A stretch of DNA of 64,000 bases from Streptomyces aurantiogriseus (GCF_014649375.1 NZ_BMSX01000005.1:1-64000), one strand, 5' to 3'. Numbered from the stretch's first letter, positions 25,132 through 34,547 are shown. Made by a program: numbers and translations. The notes: generated by a model not told the origin, from the letters alone.

Positions 25132-26310
25132 ATGAAGCGTCGCTCAGCAGTCCGCGCCCACCGCGTCTTCGACGGGCACACCGTGCACGACGGCCCGGTC
25201 ATGGTCCTCGTCGAGGACGGGGCGATCACCGACGTCGACCTTTCGGGCGCCGCCCCGCCCGACGGGGTGCCGCTGACCGATCTGGGCGACGTCACCTTGC
25301 TGCCCGGGATGGTGGACGCCCACAGCCATCTGGCGTTCGACCCCCTGGGCCGCACCGAGAAGCAGATGCTCGGCGACGACGACGCGACGGTCCTGGCCCG
25401 TATGCGCACGCATGCCGGGCAGGCCCTGCGCGCGGGCGTCACCACCGTGCGTGACCTCGGTGACCGCGGGTATCTGGCGCTGCGCCTGCGGCAGGAGTAC
25501 GAGGATGGCCCGCACATCGTCGCCTCGGGACCGCCCATCACCCGCACCGGCGGGCACTGCTGGTATCTCGGCGGCGAGGCGGACGGCGCCGAGCAGGCCG
25601 CCCGCGCGGTGACGGAACGGGCCCGGCACGGAGTCGATCTCATCAAGGTGATGGCCACCGGCGGCATGACCACGGCCGGCTCGGACCCCGGCAGCGCGCA
25701 GTACACCCTGGCCGAACTGCAGGCGATCACCCGTACCGCGCACGAACTCGGTCTGCGCGTCACGGCGCACGCCCACAGCGCGGCCGGAATCGCCGACGCG
25801 GTCACCGCTGGCGTGGACGGGATCGAACACTGCACCTTCATCACCCGCTCCGGGGTGCGCCCTGATCCGAGAACCATCGACGCCATGGCCGAGGCGGGCG
25901 TCTTCGTCGGCTGCACCGTCGTCGAACCGATGGACGGGATGCCCACCGAGGTGCTGGCGATCCTCGAACCCATGTGGGAGAACATGGCGGCCATGCACGC
26001 GCGTGGCGTGCGCGTCGTCTGCTGCACCGACGCCGGGGTCGGCCCGTTCAAACCGCACGACGTCCTACCCAAGGACCTCGCCTGCTTCGCCTCGCGGGTC
26101 GCCACGAACACCGCCGCGCTCGTCTCCGTGACCTCACTGGCGGCCGACTCCTGCGGGCTGGGGCACCGCAAGGGACGGCTCGCACCCGGATACGACGCCG
26201 ACCTGCTGGCCGTCGGCGGCAATCCGGCACACGACATCACCGCGATACGGTACGTCCGGGCGGTGTACCGGGCGGGCCGTCGAGTGGACCGGTCGGAACC
26301 GGCCGCCTGA
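25132..26310 (+). CDS. Metal-dependent amidohydrolase
   Basis: The 392-residue protein belongs to the amidohydrolase superfamily near imidazolonepropionase and prolidase-like enzymes. The metal ligands are in order: HSHLAF (HxH), the bridging lysine in IKVMATGG, HAHS and GIEHCTF histidines, and the aspartate in VCCTDAG. It is a soluble hydrolase of cyclic amides, dipeptides or organophosphates. I use the ATG at 25132; the longer frame upstream is unlike the family. The ribosome site is weak. It stands alone upstream of a terminator shared with the convergent dehydrogenase. Confidence 0.88.
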   Translation: MKRRSAVRAHRVFDGHTVHDGPVMVLVEDGAITDVDLSGAAPPDGVPLTDLGDVTLLPGMVDAHSHLAFDPLGRTEKQMLGDDDATVLARMRTHAGQALRAGVTTVRDLGDRGYLALRLRQEYEDGPHIVASGPPITRTGGHCWYLGGEADGAEQAARAVTERARHGVDLIKVMATGGMTTAGSDPGSAQYTLAELQAITRTAHELGLRVTAHAHSAAGIADAVTAGVDGIEHCTFITRSGVRPDPRTIDAMAEAGVFVGCTVVEPMDGMPTEVLAILEPMWENMAAMHARGVRVVCCTDAGVGPFKPHDVLPKDLACFASRVATNTAALVSVTSLAADSCGLGHRKGRLAPGYDADLLAVGGNPAHDITAIRYVRAVYRAGRRVDRSEPAA

Positions 26311-26467
26311 ACCAGGCGCACGGACAGCCCGGACCGCAGGACGCGCCGCGCGCAGCCGAGCGGCCCCCGGACCGTCGCTCGTCGCGGGGGGGCCTGCGGT
26401 GACCGAGCCGTCGCCGGGTCCGCCCCGATCGCCTTCGCCCGAGGCCCGTTGGGCGCGCGGCGTCCGT

Positions 26468-26497
26468 ACCCGGAAGCCTCTGAACGGACTTCCGGGT
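26468..26497. terminator. Bidirectional hairpin between convergent genes
   Basis: ACCCGGAAG and CTTCCGGGT pair around a 12-base loop. It lies between the ends of the amidohydrolase and dehydrogenase genes and is followed by TGGTTTC. Confidence 0.65.
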
Positions 26498-26571
26498 GGT
26501 TTCCCGATCACGTTCGGCGACGTGTGCGCCGTTGTGCCGCCGCAGACCGCCTGCGGCTCTCCCGTCGGCCG

Positions 26572-28074
26572 TCAGGTGTTGGTGGGGAAACCGAGGTCGA
26601 TGCCGTCATGGGTCGGGCCGGGCCATCGCTGGGTGACGGCCTTGCTGCGGGTGAAGAACTTCACGCCTTCCTCGCCGTAGGCATGGGTGTCGCCGAAGAG
26701 GGATGCCTTCCACCCGCCGAAGGAGTAGTAGGCGACCGGAACCGGGATCGGTACGTTGATGCCGACCATGCCGACTTCCACCTCGTTCTGGAAGCGGCGG
26801 GCGGCACGGCCGCTGTTGGTGAAGACGGCGGTGCCGTTGCCGTAGGGGTTGGCGTTGATGAGTTCCAGGCCCTCGTCGTATGAGGCGACGCGGACGACGG
26901 ACAGGACCGGGCCGAAGATCTCGTCGTCGTAGACGGACATACCGGGCTTGACGTTGTCGAAAAGGGTCGGGCCGAGCCAGAAGCCGTCAGCGGTGTCGCC
27001 GCCCGTTACGGGGTGCTCGCGTCCGTCGACGGCGAGAGTGGCACCGTCGGCGATGCCCGCGTCGAGGTAGGAGGTGACCTTGTCGCGGTGAGCGCCGGTG
27101 ATCAGCGGGCCCATCTCGGAGCTCGGCAGGCGCCCGGGGCCGACCTTCAGGCGGGCCATCCGGTCCTTGATCTTCTCGATCAGTTCGTCGCCGACCGGGT
27201 CGACGGCCACCAGGACGGAGACGGCCATGCAGCGCTCGCCCGCGGCGCCGAAACCGGCGCTGACAGCGGCATCGGCGGCGACGTCGAGGTCGGCGTCGGG
27301 CAGAACCAGCATGTGGTTCTTGGCGCCGCCGAGAGCCTGGACCCGCTTGCCGTACCGGGTGCCGGTCTCGTACACGTAACGGGCGACAGGCGTGGAGCCG
27401 ACGAAGGAAATCGCCTTGATGTCGGGGTGCTGCAGGAGCCGGTCGACAGCGCCCTTGTCGCCGTGCACGACGTTGAAGACGCCGTCGGGGAGCCCGGCCT
27501 CCTTCCACAGGGCGGCCAGGAAGTTCGCGGCCGTGGGGTCCTTCTCGGACGGCTTGAGGACGACGGTGTCGCCGGCGGCGATGGCGAGGGGGAAGAACCA
27601 CATCGGCACCATGGCGGGGAAGTTGAAGGGCGAGATGACGGCGACGGGGCCGAGCGGCTGGCGGACGGAGTAGACGTCGACTCCGGTGGACGCCTGCTCG
27701 GTGAATCCGCCCTTGAGAAGGTGCGGGATGCCGCAGGCGTACTCCACGACCTCGATGCCGCGTGCCACTTCGCCGAGGGCGTCGGAATGCACCTTGCCGT
27801 GTTCGGCGACGATGATCGCGGCCAGTTCGTCGCGGCGGGCGTGCAGCAGCTCGCGGAAGGCGAACAGGATCTGGGTGCGCTTGGCGATGGACGTGCTGCG
27901 CCATCCGGTGAAGGCGGCCGCCGCCGCGCTGACGGCCTGGTCGACCTCGGCGACCGACGCGTAGTCCACCTGACCCGTCACCGTGCCGGTCGCCGGGTCG
28001 TGGACGGCACCCTGTCGTTCCGCGGTGCCGGACCAGGGCCGGCCGGCTATCCAGTGCGTGATGTGGTTGGTCAT
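26572..28074 (-). CDS. mmsA: CoA-acylating methylmalonate-semialdehyde dehydrogenase
   Basis: The 500-residue protein is an aldehyde dehydrogenase of the MmsA/IolA type, which turns methylmalonate or malonate semialdehyde into propionyl- or acetyl-CoA with NAD. Markers are VISPFNFPAMVPMWFFPLAI near residue 145, the VGSTPVARYVYE cofactor region and the catalytic cysteine in GERCMAVSV near 285. The ATG at 28074 follows AAGGAA by eight bases. It is the last gene of a minus-strand set with the DapA-like enzyme and an MHS transporter. This suggests that a C3 semialdehyde is the end of the pathway served by this island. Confidence 0.92.
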   Translation of the reverse strand: MTNHITHWIAGRPWSGTAERQGAVHDPATGTVTGQVDYASVAEVDQAVSAAAAAFTGWRSTSIAKRTQILFAFRELLHARRDELAAIIVAEHGKVHSDALGEVARGIEVVEYACGIPHLLKGGFTEQASTGVDVYSVRQPLGPVAVISPFNFPAMVPMWFFPLAIAAGDTVVLKPSEKDPTAANFLAALWKEAGLPDGVFNVVHGDKGAVDRLLQHPDIKAISFVGSTPVARYVYETGTRYGKRVQALGGAKNHMLVLPDADLDVAADAAVSAGFGAAGERCMAVSVLVAVDPVGDELIEKIKDRMARLKVGPGRLPSSEMGPLITGAHRDKVTSYLDAGIADGATLAVDGREHPVTGGDTADGFWLGPTLFDNVKPGMSVYDDEIFGPVLSVVRVASYDEGLELINANPYGNGTAVFTNSGRAARRFQNEVEVGMVGINVPIPVPVAYYSFGGWKASLFGDTHAYGEEGVKFFTRSKAVTQRWPGPTHDGIDLGFPTNT

Positions 28075-28260
28075 GGTGTGGGGTTCCTTGGTGCAGGGGA
28101 TGGCTGGTCGTGGGGCTGCTGAGTACCGGAGCGTGGTGGGCCGGTCGGCCAGGGGACGTGGAAGACGGCATGCCGAGTCGCGCGAGGTCACGTCGGGGTA
28201 CTGGAATGTGGCGGCAGCGGGGTGGAAGGGAGGCAGGCAGATGTCGGGGTGGGCGCTGGG

Positions 28261-29214
28261 TCAGTCCGGACGGCGGGTCCCCAGCGCCTGCTTCAGATCG
28301 TGCTCCAGCTCGGCGGACTCGGCGGCGGTGAGCTCCTTCAGCGGATGCCTGACGGATCCGCCGGCCATGCCGACCAGCTCACACCACTTCTTCAGCGCCG
28401 CGTTCGGCATGTGTCCGTTCTCCAGCGGGCCGATGATCCACTTCCGGTAGACCTGCCGGACGGCCGACAGCGAATCGAAGACCTCCTTCGCCTGCTGTAC
28501 GCGGCCCTCGCCGCAGAGGCGTATGTACTCCTCGATCGGCCGGTGGTGTGCTGACTGGTACAGGTAGCCTTCCGGGTCGCAGTAGAGCAGCGCCTGGCCG
28601 TGTTCGAGCAGGTTCTCGAAGAAGTGTTCCTCCAGGGGATCCGAAACGCGGACGCCGGTTCCTTTCGCGATGTCCCGCAGCTGGTTGTTGGAGTGGGGAT
28701 CCGCCGTTGTCTTGAGGATTTTCACGTTCGGACGCTCACACAGTGCGGCGAACGCCTTCAGGGAAAGCGTGCTTTCGCGTGTACCGGATTTACCCGGGTT
28801 GAAGATCACGAACGGCATGTCGACCGCTGCGAAGACCGCGTCGAAGTGATCGAGCACATCCTGGTCCGAATCGGCGGCCGCGGGCACCTCCAGCACGGAG
28901 TAGGCGGCGCCGACCCGCTGGGCGTGGGCACTGAGGGCGATGGTTTCGTCGAGCGAGGGCGCCGAGGTGACGGGGGTGACCAGAAGGCGGCCGGCGGCCT
29001 CGTCGACGATGACTTCGACGACGCGCCTGCGCTCGTCGTGGCTGAGGGCCCAGCCCTCACCCATCAGACCGTTGCAGTAGACGCCGTCGAGCCCCGCGTC
29101 GATGCAGTGGTGCACATTGCGTCGCAGGCCGGATTCATCGACTTCCCCGGACGGGAGAAAGGGAGTCGGCAGAGCCCCCCAGAGTTCGATGCCGGTCCTT
29201 GAGCTGCACTTCAC
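28261..29214 (-). CDS. DapA-family aldolase/dehydratase
   Basis: The 317-residue TIM-barrel lyase resembles dihydrodipicolinate synthase and the sugar-acid aldolases of the same family. It has the GLMGEGWALSHDERR loop that replaces the usual GTTGE motif and the Schiff-base lysine in VKILKTTAD. The YNxP element reads IFNPGK, so the catalytic tyrosine is absent, as in some dehydratases. It starts at a GTG at 29214 with AAGGAG ten bases upstream. Its neighbours (semialdehyde dehydrogenase, transporter) point to catabolism rather than lysine synthesis. A 2-keto-sugar acid is the likely substrate class. Confidence 0.85.
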   Translation of the reverse strand: MKCSSRTGIELWGALPTPFLPSGEVDESGLRRNVHHCIDAGLDGVYCNGLMGEGWALSHDERRRVVEVIVDEAAGRLLVTPVTSAPSLDETIALSAHAQRVGAAYSVLEVPAAADSDQDVLDHFDAVFAAVDMPFVIFNPGKSGTRESTLSLKAFAALCERPNVKILKTTADPHSNNQLRDIAKGTGVRVSDPLEEHFFENLLEHGQALLYCDPEGYLYQSAHHRPIEEYIRLCGEGRVQQAKEVFDSLSAVRQVYRKWIIGPLENGHMPNAALKKWCELVGMAGGSVRHPLKELTAAESAELEHDLKQALGTRRPD

Positions 29215-29243
29215 GCTCGGTCGCTCCTTCGCATGATGGGTTT

Positions 29244-29307
29244 CGCGGACACCGCGGACACACCCATGCCCTGGGTGGAGCGGTCGGCCGTACGGCTGGT
29301 GTCCGCG
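29244..29307. promoter_or_regulatory. Long-range inverted repeat CGCGGACACC / GGTGTCCGCG
   Basis: Two perfect 10-bp arms lie at 29244-29253 and 29298-29307, with an extra GCGGACAC copy inside. They sit between the transporter and the DapA-like gene. They could be regulator sites or a processing hairpin. Confidence 0.4.
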
Positions 29308-29455
29308 AGGGGAAAGGTCAGGTCGGATGAATGCCGAACTCCCCTGTAGCCTCGCTCCCTGTAACGGGCGGCTGCTATGCGGGACATGGATGTCCGGCGT
29401 CCCGGGTGCGGGCAGATCGCTGCCACAGGGACGGGGCCCAGGGGATTCGGCGTGG

Positions 29456-30775
29456 TCAGGCGTTCCGGCCGCGGGTCTCCGGGAGCCGGGTCAGCGTCAC
29501 CAGCAGGAGCACGACGACGGCGGCCCCTGCCAGGTAGTAGCCGGGAGACGCGGCGACCCCGGTGGCGCCCACGAGGGCGGTTCCGACCAGCGGGGCTGTT
29601 CCGCCGAAGGCCGCGTAGGCGGTGTTGTAGCTGATGGCGGCCGAGGTGAAGCGCGTCTCCGTGTCGAAGATCTCCACGAAGAACGCGTAGCAGCCGCCGC
29701 CGTAGACGCACAGCGGGACGACGAAGAGCAGCTGCCCCAGACCGGCCAGCAGGAAGGATCCGCTGGTGACCAGCATGAAGCACGGGACGGAGAGCACGGC
29801 CAGCGCGGCAGAACCCGCGATCAGCATCGGCTTGCGGCCGACCCTGTCGCCGATCACGCCGCCGATGGGCAGCAGCACCGTGTACGCCGTCATGGCTGCC
29901 GCGTTGAGCAGCAGTGACTGTTCCCGGCTGAGACCGCCCGCGGTCTGGACGTAGGTGACGAAATAGCCGGCCAGCGAATAGAAGCCCATGGCGGTCAGGC
30001 CGAGCACGAAGACGACCTGAAGCATCCGGACCTTGTTCTCGCGGAACGCCTGGCGGATCGGAGTGCGCTTGCGGCCCGCCGTCTCGGCCTTGATCCGCTG
30101 GAAGACTTCGCTCTCTTCTGTGCGCAGGCGGATCCACAGGCCGAAGAACGCCGCCGGAAGGGCGAGCAGGAACGGGATGCGCCAGCCCCACGACATGAAC
30201 GCGTCGTCACTCATGGAGTTGCTGAGGACCAGGATCAGGGTGCCGGCCACGACGGAGGGCAGGGCGGTAGCGGCGAGGGTGATGTTCAGCCAGCAGCCGC
30301 GGCGGTGCACCGGGGCGTGCTCGAACACGAAGGTCGGTGCGCCCACGGACTCACCGCCCGCGGAGAAGCCCTGCACGAGTCGGCACAGCACCAGGAGGGT
30401 GGGAGCGAGCGCGCCGATGGACGCGTACGTGGGAAGCGCTCCGATCGCGGCCGTGGCGATGCCGATGGACAGCAAGGTGAAGTACAGGACCTTGCGGCGG
30501 CCGATCCTGTCACCCAGAGCACCGAAGAACAGCCCGCCGAGCGGCCGCACCGCGAACGCGACGCCGAAGGTGGCGAAGGTGACGAGCAGACCCGCGAGGG
30601 CACTCTCACGGGGGAAGAACAGCTGGGAGAGGGTGACGGCCGACAGGCCGTAGAGCGTGAAGTCGTAGAACTCGACGAACTGGCCGACGCTGCCGCCGGC
30701 CAGGACCCGCCGTTGCATGCGGGTGATCCGCGTGGGCTTGGGGGATGTCGCCGTACTCGCCTCGGTCGTCGTCAT
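29456..30775 (-). CDS. MHS-family MFS transporter
   Basis: The 439-residue, 12-helix protein belongs to the metabolite:proton symporter group (KgtP, ShiA, ProP relatives). Markers are GQFVEFYDFTLYGLSA in helix 1, RPLGGLFFGALGDRIGRRK (motif A) and FSAGGESVGAPTFVFEHAP. It should import a carboxylate or other small acid at the cell membrane. GGAGG precedes the ATG at 30775; the longer frame is rejected. It is the first gene of the transporter-aldolase-dehydrogenase set and is divergent from an Lrp-type regulator that probably controls it. Confidence 0.9.
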   Translation of the reverse strand: MTTTEASTATSPKPTRITRMQRRVLAGGSVGQFVEFYDFTLYGLSAVTLSQLFFPRESALAGLLVTFATFGVAFAVRPLGGLFFGALGDRIGRRKVLYFTLLSIGIATAAIGALPTYASIGALAPTLLVLCRLVQGFSAGGESVGAPTFVFEHAPVHRRGCWLNITLAATALPSVVAGTLILVLSNSMSDDAFMSWGWRIPFLLALPAAFFGLWIRLRTEESEVFQRIKAETAGRKRTPIRQAFRENKVRMLQVVFVLGLTAMGFYSLAGYFVTYVQTAGGLSREQSLLLNAAAMTAYTVLLPIGGVIGDRVGRKPMLIAGSAALAVLSVPCFMLVTSGSFLLAGLGQLLFVVPLCVYGGGCYAFFVEIFDTETRFTSAAISYNTAYAAFGGTAPLVGTALVGATGVAASPGYYLAGAAVVVLLLVTLTRLPETRGRNA

Positions 30776-30918
30776 GAGGTCCTCCGAAGATCGAAGCGGC
30801 AAGGCGCCGACATGGTCGTTCTGCTGCACATGGCGTCTCTCTCGAGTCGCACCCATTGAGGGGACGGGTGGGTGGCACACAGAGTCCAGCCCTCAGCAGG
30901 AATCAGGCAATGGATGCC

Positions 30919-30946
30919 TTGAAGGTGACGGATCTGGCCATAGGAT
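30919..30946 (+). promoter_or_regulatory. Promoter for a possibly leaderless lrp-type transcript
   Basis: TTGAAG (30919-30924) and TAGGAT (30941-30946) are separated by 16 bases. A start seven bases beyond the -10 element would fall on the A of the ATG at 30953, giving an mRNA without a leader. No ribosome site precedes that ATG. Confidence 0.45.
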
Positions 30947-30952
30947 TGGCCG

Positions 30953-31924
30953 ATGCTAGAGGATATGGACCGCCGCATCGTCGGTGCCCTACAGGTCGAG
31001 GGGCGTGCGTCCTGGCGCCGCATCGCCGAGGTGCTCGGCGAGGCGGAGCGCACGGTCAGCCGCCGCGGAACGCTCCTGCTGGAATCGGGAGTTGTCGTGG
31101 TCGCCGGATGGCACACACCCGGTGCGGCCTCGATCATCAGCGTGCGCAGCACGCCGCAGACCCTGAAGATCACCGCCTCGGCCCTGGCCCGCAGGCCGGA
31201 CACCACCTTCGCCTACACCCTCACCGGCCCCGTGGACTGCGTGACCGAGATCCGCACCGCACCCGGCGCGCTGCCCGCCCTGCTCTACGACGACCTGCCC
31301 GGGACACCGGGCCTGGTGGCCATGTCGACGCTGCCCGTCATGAAGTACTTCCGCACCGGGTTCCAGTGGCAGCCCGACCTGATCTCCGCCGAGCAAGTCG
31401 CCGCCCTACGGGAATTCCAGCCGCCCCCGCAGTCACCCGACGACCCCGTCACACCATTGAGCAGCGACGACCGCGCCATCGTGCGGGCCCTGGCAACGGA
31501 CGGGCGCATGTCCTACGACCGGCTGGGCCGGACCGTGGGAGTGTCGGAAGCCACAGCCCGGCGCCGGGTGGAGGCGCTGCGGCGGGCGGGCACTCTGACG
31601 ATCCGGGCCGTCGTCGAGCCGCAGCAGCTCGGCCTGCCGGTCGAAGCCGTGATGTGGATCAAGGCGTCGCCAGGCGACGTCGACACGATCGGTGACGCGC
31701 TCCTGTCCCACTCCAGCGTGCGGTACGCCGCGGCCATCATGGGTGAATACCAGGTGATCGCCGACATCATCCTGCCCAGCAGGCAAGCCCTGCACGAGTT
31801 CGTCACGCGCTCCCCGGCCCTGGCCCGAGCGAGAGCCGTCGACACCACGCTCGTGATCACCGCGCTCAAACGCAGCGGCGTTCTGGCCGCAGACCTCCGA
31901 TCGGCCCGCGCTGCTCCTGACTGA
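30953..31924 (+). CDS. Tandem Lrp/AsnC-family regulator
   Basis: The 323-residue protein carries two full Lrp modules. The first helix-turn-helix is near residues 5-40 (RRIVGALQVEGRASWRRIAE) and the second near 175-215 (AIVRALATDGRMSYDRLGRT). Each is followed by an effector-binding (RAM-like) region; the second is the better conserved (VRYAAAIMGEYQVIADIILP). Such double-length proteins are common in Streptomyces. It is divergent from the MHS transporter and is the obvious candidate to control the transporter-aldolase-dehydrogenase genes in response to their substrate. The ATG at 30953 has no ribosome site. Confidence 0.9.
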   Translation: MLEDMDRRIVGALQVEGRASWRRIAEVLGEAERTVSRRGTLLLESGVVVVAGWHTPGAASIISVRSTPQTLKITASALARRPDTTFAYTLTGPVDCVTEIRTAPGALPALLYDDLPGTPGLVAMSTLPVMKYFRTGFQWQPDLISAEQVAALREFQPPPQSPDDPVTPLSSDDRAIVRALATDGRMSYDRLGRTVGVSEATARRRVEALRRAGTLTIRAVVEPQQLGLPVEAVMWIKASPGDVDTIGDALLSHSSVRYAAAIMGEYQVIADIILPSRQALHEFVTRSPALARARAVDTTLVITALKRSGVLAADLRSARAAPD

Positions 31925-32296
31925 GGTCACGGGGGTGACTCGCGCGTGACGCGAGTTCGTTCCTGATCATCCACACCGGACGTACCTGGCCGGCCCGAAC
32001 TGCGCCACGGGCCCCGGTTGCCGACCCGGCGCGAGGTCGGGGCGGCAACCGGTGTGGGCTACCGCGTTGGGTCCGCCGCCCTGAAGGTGTGGTGGGCCGG
32101 GGCCGCGACGAACGGCTCTTCGCCAGGGAGGTCGATCGTCGCCCGCGTGCGCGGACGCCCGGCCGCGCGTCTCGATCACCGTCGGCCGACGGGCAGACCG
32201 TGCCGGGCCGACGGCTCCCCCGGACGCACCAACACACTGCAACGTCCTGTCACGTCGTCCAGAGTCAGTCCAGCAGGGGCAGGTGTCAGTCCAGGG
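31925..32296. other. Intergenic stretch between convergent regulators
   Basis: A short hairpin ACTCGCG/CGCGAGT at 31938-31956 with TCGTTCCT after it may end the lrp-type transcript. Direct CAGTCCAG repeats occur near 32266-32290. No gene was recognised. Confidence 0.45.
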
Positions 32297-32986
32297 TCAG
32301 GCGGTCTCACGGGTGCCTTCGTGTTCGATGCCCAGCTGCTCGATGGCCGAGGTCATGTGCGCGTGCAGGATCTCCTTGGCCGCCGCCGCGTCTCCGCGTG
32401 CGATCGCGTCGGCGATGGGCGCGTGGGAGGTCGCGGACATGGCTACATCACGGCGTTCGCCTGCGGCGCTCATGATGACCACGCGCATGGGTCCTTCGAG
32501 TTGCCGCCAGGTCTTCAGGAGTATCGAGTTGCCGGACAGTTCACACAGCAGGAGATGGAAGCCGAGATCGGCCTCGACCTTCGCAGTCAGATCCGCGCCT
32601 GATTCGAAGGCGTCGTGGAGCTTTTCCAGGGCCTTGCGCAGGGCTTCGGCTGCTTCCTGCCTACGCGGTGACGCGATGATCTGCGCCACCGCGAGCCCCT
32701 CCAGCGCTTCCCGGACCTGGAAGAGTTCCCGCACTTCGGTGGGGGTCAGCTGGGACACGCGCAGCATGCCGCGTGCTCCCGCGGTGACGAGCCCTTCCTG
32801 CTGGAGGTGGCGCAGTGCTTCGCGCACCGTGCCACGGCTCACCGACAGGTGCTCGGCGATCTCCACTTCGCCGAGGTGGTCGCCCGGGCGGTACTGGCCG
32901 GTGGTGATGGCCGTCCGCAGGGCCACGAGCGCGCGCTCCCGGAGGGTCTTCGAGCGGGTGAGACTGGAAAGCGCCTGACCGGACAC
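32297..32986 (-). CDS. GntR/FCD-family regulator
   Basis: The 229-residue protein has an N-terminal winged helix (HLSVSRGTVREALRHLQQEG) and an FCD ligand domain with metal-binding histidines (FHLLLCELSGNSI, then ILHAHMTSAIEQL). I place the start at the GTG at 32986 because AAGGAGGG lies seven bases upstream; the ATG at 33007 would put that ribosome site inside the gene. It is divergent from the second MHS transporter. Two near-identical palindromes between the two genes are its likely operators, and the transketolase genes downstream of the transporter should be in its regulon. Confidence 0.88.
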   Translation of the reverse strand: MSGQALSSLTRSKTLRERALVALRTAITTGQYRPGDHLGEVEIAEHLSVSRGTVREALRHLQQEGLVTAGARGMLRVSQLTPTEVRELFQVREALEGLAVAQIIASPRRQEAAEALRKALEKLHDAFESGADLTAKVEADLGFHLLLCELSGNSILLKTWRQLEGPMRVVIMSAAGERRDVAMSATSHAPIADAIARGDAAAAKEILHAHMTSAIEQLGIEHEGTRETA

Positions 32987-33042
32987 GGTCGAACCCTCCT
33001 TCGACATCACAGAGCGATCATCTTAGCCCGCACAGCGGCCAT

Positions 33043-33054
33043 CTGTTGACAGTC
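33043..33054. promoter_or_regulatory. GntR operator O1
   Basis: CTGTTGACAGTC matches the second palindrome (CTGTTAACAGTC) at 11 of 12 positions. It lies 57 bases from the GTG of the GntR gene. Confidence 0.6.
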
Positions 33055-33120
33055 GGCAGTCTGCACCGATTCCCGCCGTGCGGGTTGACACGTCTTGCCG
33101 CCGGGCTCAGCATCGACTCT

Positions 33121-33136
33121 CGACTGTTAACAGTCG
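33121..33136. promoter_or_regulatory. GntR operator O2, perfect palindrome
   Basis: CGACTGTTAACAGTCG is a perfect 16-bp palindrome, 58 bases before the transporter ATG and 81 bases from O1. TGT-N2-ACA-type centres are usual for FCD-type GntR proteins. Confidence 0.7.
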
Positions 33137-33194
33137 ACAGCCAAGAGTGGCAGCCCCGGGACGGCTGGCCCGCCTACGATCAAGGAGGATCGGC

Positions 33195-34547
33195 ATGGCT
33201 GAGTTCAAGGCGCCGCAGCAGGCGGCGCAGGGGTCGCCGGAGCGTCTTCGAGTCGCCGTCGGATGCGGGGTCGGCGCGACCATCGAGACCTACGACTTCA
33301 TCGGCTTCGGAACAGCCGCGGCCCTCTACTTCGGCGACGTGTTCTTCCCCGACTCCGACCCCCTGTCGGCCACCCTGCTGTCCTTCGCGACGCTAGGAAT
33401 CGGCTTCGCCGCACGGCCGCTGGGCGGCATCGTCGCCGGTCACCTCGGGGACCGGATCGGCCGTAAGCCCGTACTGGTCGGTTCCCTTCTGCTGATGGGC
33501 ATCGCGACCGTGCTGATCGGGTGTCTGCCGACCTATCAGATGGTCGGGATCTGGGCGCCGATCCTGTTGGTGGTCGTCCGCGTGATCCAGGGGCTCGCGT
33601 TCGGCGCCGAGTGGGGCGGCGCCATCCTGATGACTTTCGAGCACGCCCCGTGGCGACGGCGCGGCCTGTACACGGGCATCACGCAGGCCGGATTCCCGGT
33701 GGGGCTGCTGCTCGCCAACCTCGCCTTCCTGCTCAGCCGGCACACCCTGGACGACAACTGGGCCTGGCGTGTGCCGTTCCTGCTCAGTGCCGTCCTCATC
33801 GCCGTGGGCATCTTCATCCGGCTCAAGATCGACGAGTCGCCCCAGTTCGAGGAGCTCAAGGAGTCGGGCGAGGTCGTCAAGAACCCGCTGCTGGAGGTCA
33901 TACGGGAGGACTGGCGCAACGTGCTGCGGGCGTTCTGCCTGCGGATCACGGAGACTGCCGGGTACGCCGTCTCGGTCACTTTCGTCCTGTCCTACCTGGA
34001 CGACGGCGACGCTCCCGACGTCTCGGGCACCACCAGCCTGACCGCCCTGGTCACCGCCGCCGCCCTCGGCATCGCCGCCACCACGCTCTGGGGCCGCCTG
34101 TCGGACCAGGTCGGCCGCCGCCCGGTCTACCTTTTCGGCTGCGCGGTGAGCGTCGTATGGGGCATCCCGCTCTTCCTCCTCGTCAACACCGAAGCCGCGG
34201 CACTCATCATGATCGCCTTCGTGATCAGCTACGCCGTCTGCCAGAACTCGCTGGCCGGTGTCCAAGGAGCCTGGTTCTGCGAGCTGTTCGCCACCAGGAC
34301 CCGCACCGCCGGAACCTCCCTGGCCTACCAGCTCTCCGCCGTGGTCTCCGGGTTCACTCCCATGATCGCCACCGCGCTCTACTCCGCCACCGGATGGATC
34401 GGTCCCGCGGTTCTCTTCAGCTGCTACGGGGTGCTGGGCCTCGTCGCGACGTTGGTGACACGCGAGACGTGGGGCGAGCACGAGCGCCGTGAAGCCGACC
34501 GAGCCGTCACCGCATCCGCCGAACCCGCCCTCCCCGCCTCCCGCTGA
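33195..34547 (+). CDS. MHS-family MFS transporter
   Basis: The 450-residue, 12-helix symporter shows GATIETYDFIGFGTAAALYF in helix 1, RPLGGIVAGHLGDRIGRKP (motif A) and LAFGAEWGGAILMTFEHAP. It would import an anionic metabolite. AAGGAGG (33182-33188) precedes the ATG at 33195. It heads a plus-strand set with the split transketolase and the SDR and is probably repressed from the operators shared with gntR. It is only distantly similar to the transporter at 29.5 kb. Confidence 0.9.
   Translation: MAEFKAPQQAAQGSPERLRVAVGCGVGATIETYDFIGFGTAAALYFGDVFFPDSDPLSATLLSFATLGIGFAARPLGGIVAGHLGDRIGRKPVLVGSLLLMGIATVLIGCLPTYQMVGIWAPILLVVVRVIQGLAFGAEWGGAILMTFEHAPWRRRGLYTGITQAGFPVGLLLANLAFLLSRHTLDDNWAWRVPFLLSAVLIAVGIFIRLKIDESPQFEELKESGEVVKNPLLEVIREDWRNVLRAFCLRITETAGYAVSVTFVLSYLDDGDAPDVSGTTSLTALVTAAALGIAATTLWGRLSDQVGRRPVYLFGCAVSVVWGIPLFLLVNTEAAALIMIAFVISYAVCQNSLAGVQGAWFCELFATRTRTAGTSLAYQLSAVVSGFTPMIATALYSATGWIGPAVLFSCYGVLGLVATLVTRETWGEHERREADRAVTASAEPALPASR

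Noticed and set aside
27013-28122. Long plus-strand frame opposite mmsA
   Set aside because: Antisense shadow with Val/Gly/Asp bias; mmsA has its full set of aldehyde-dehydrogenase motifs.
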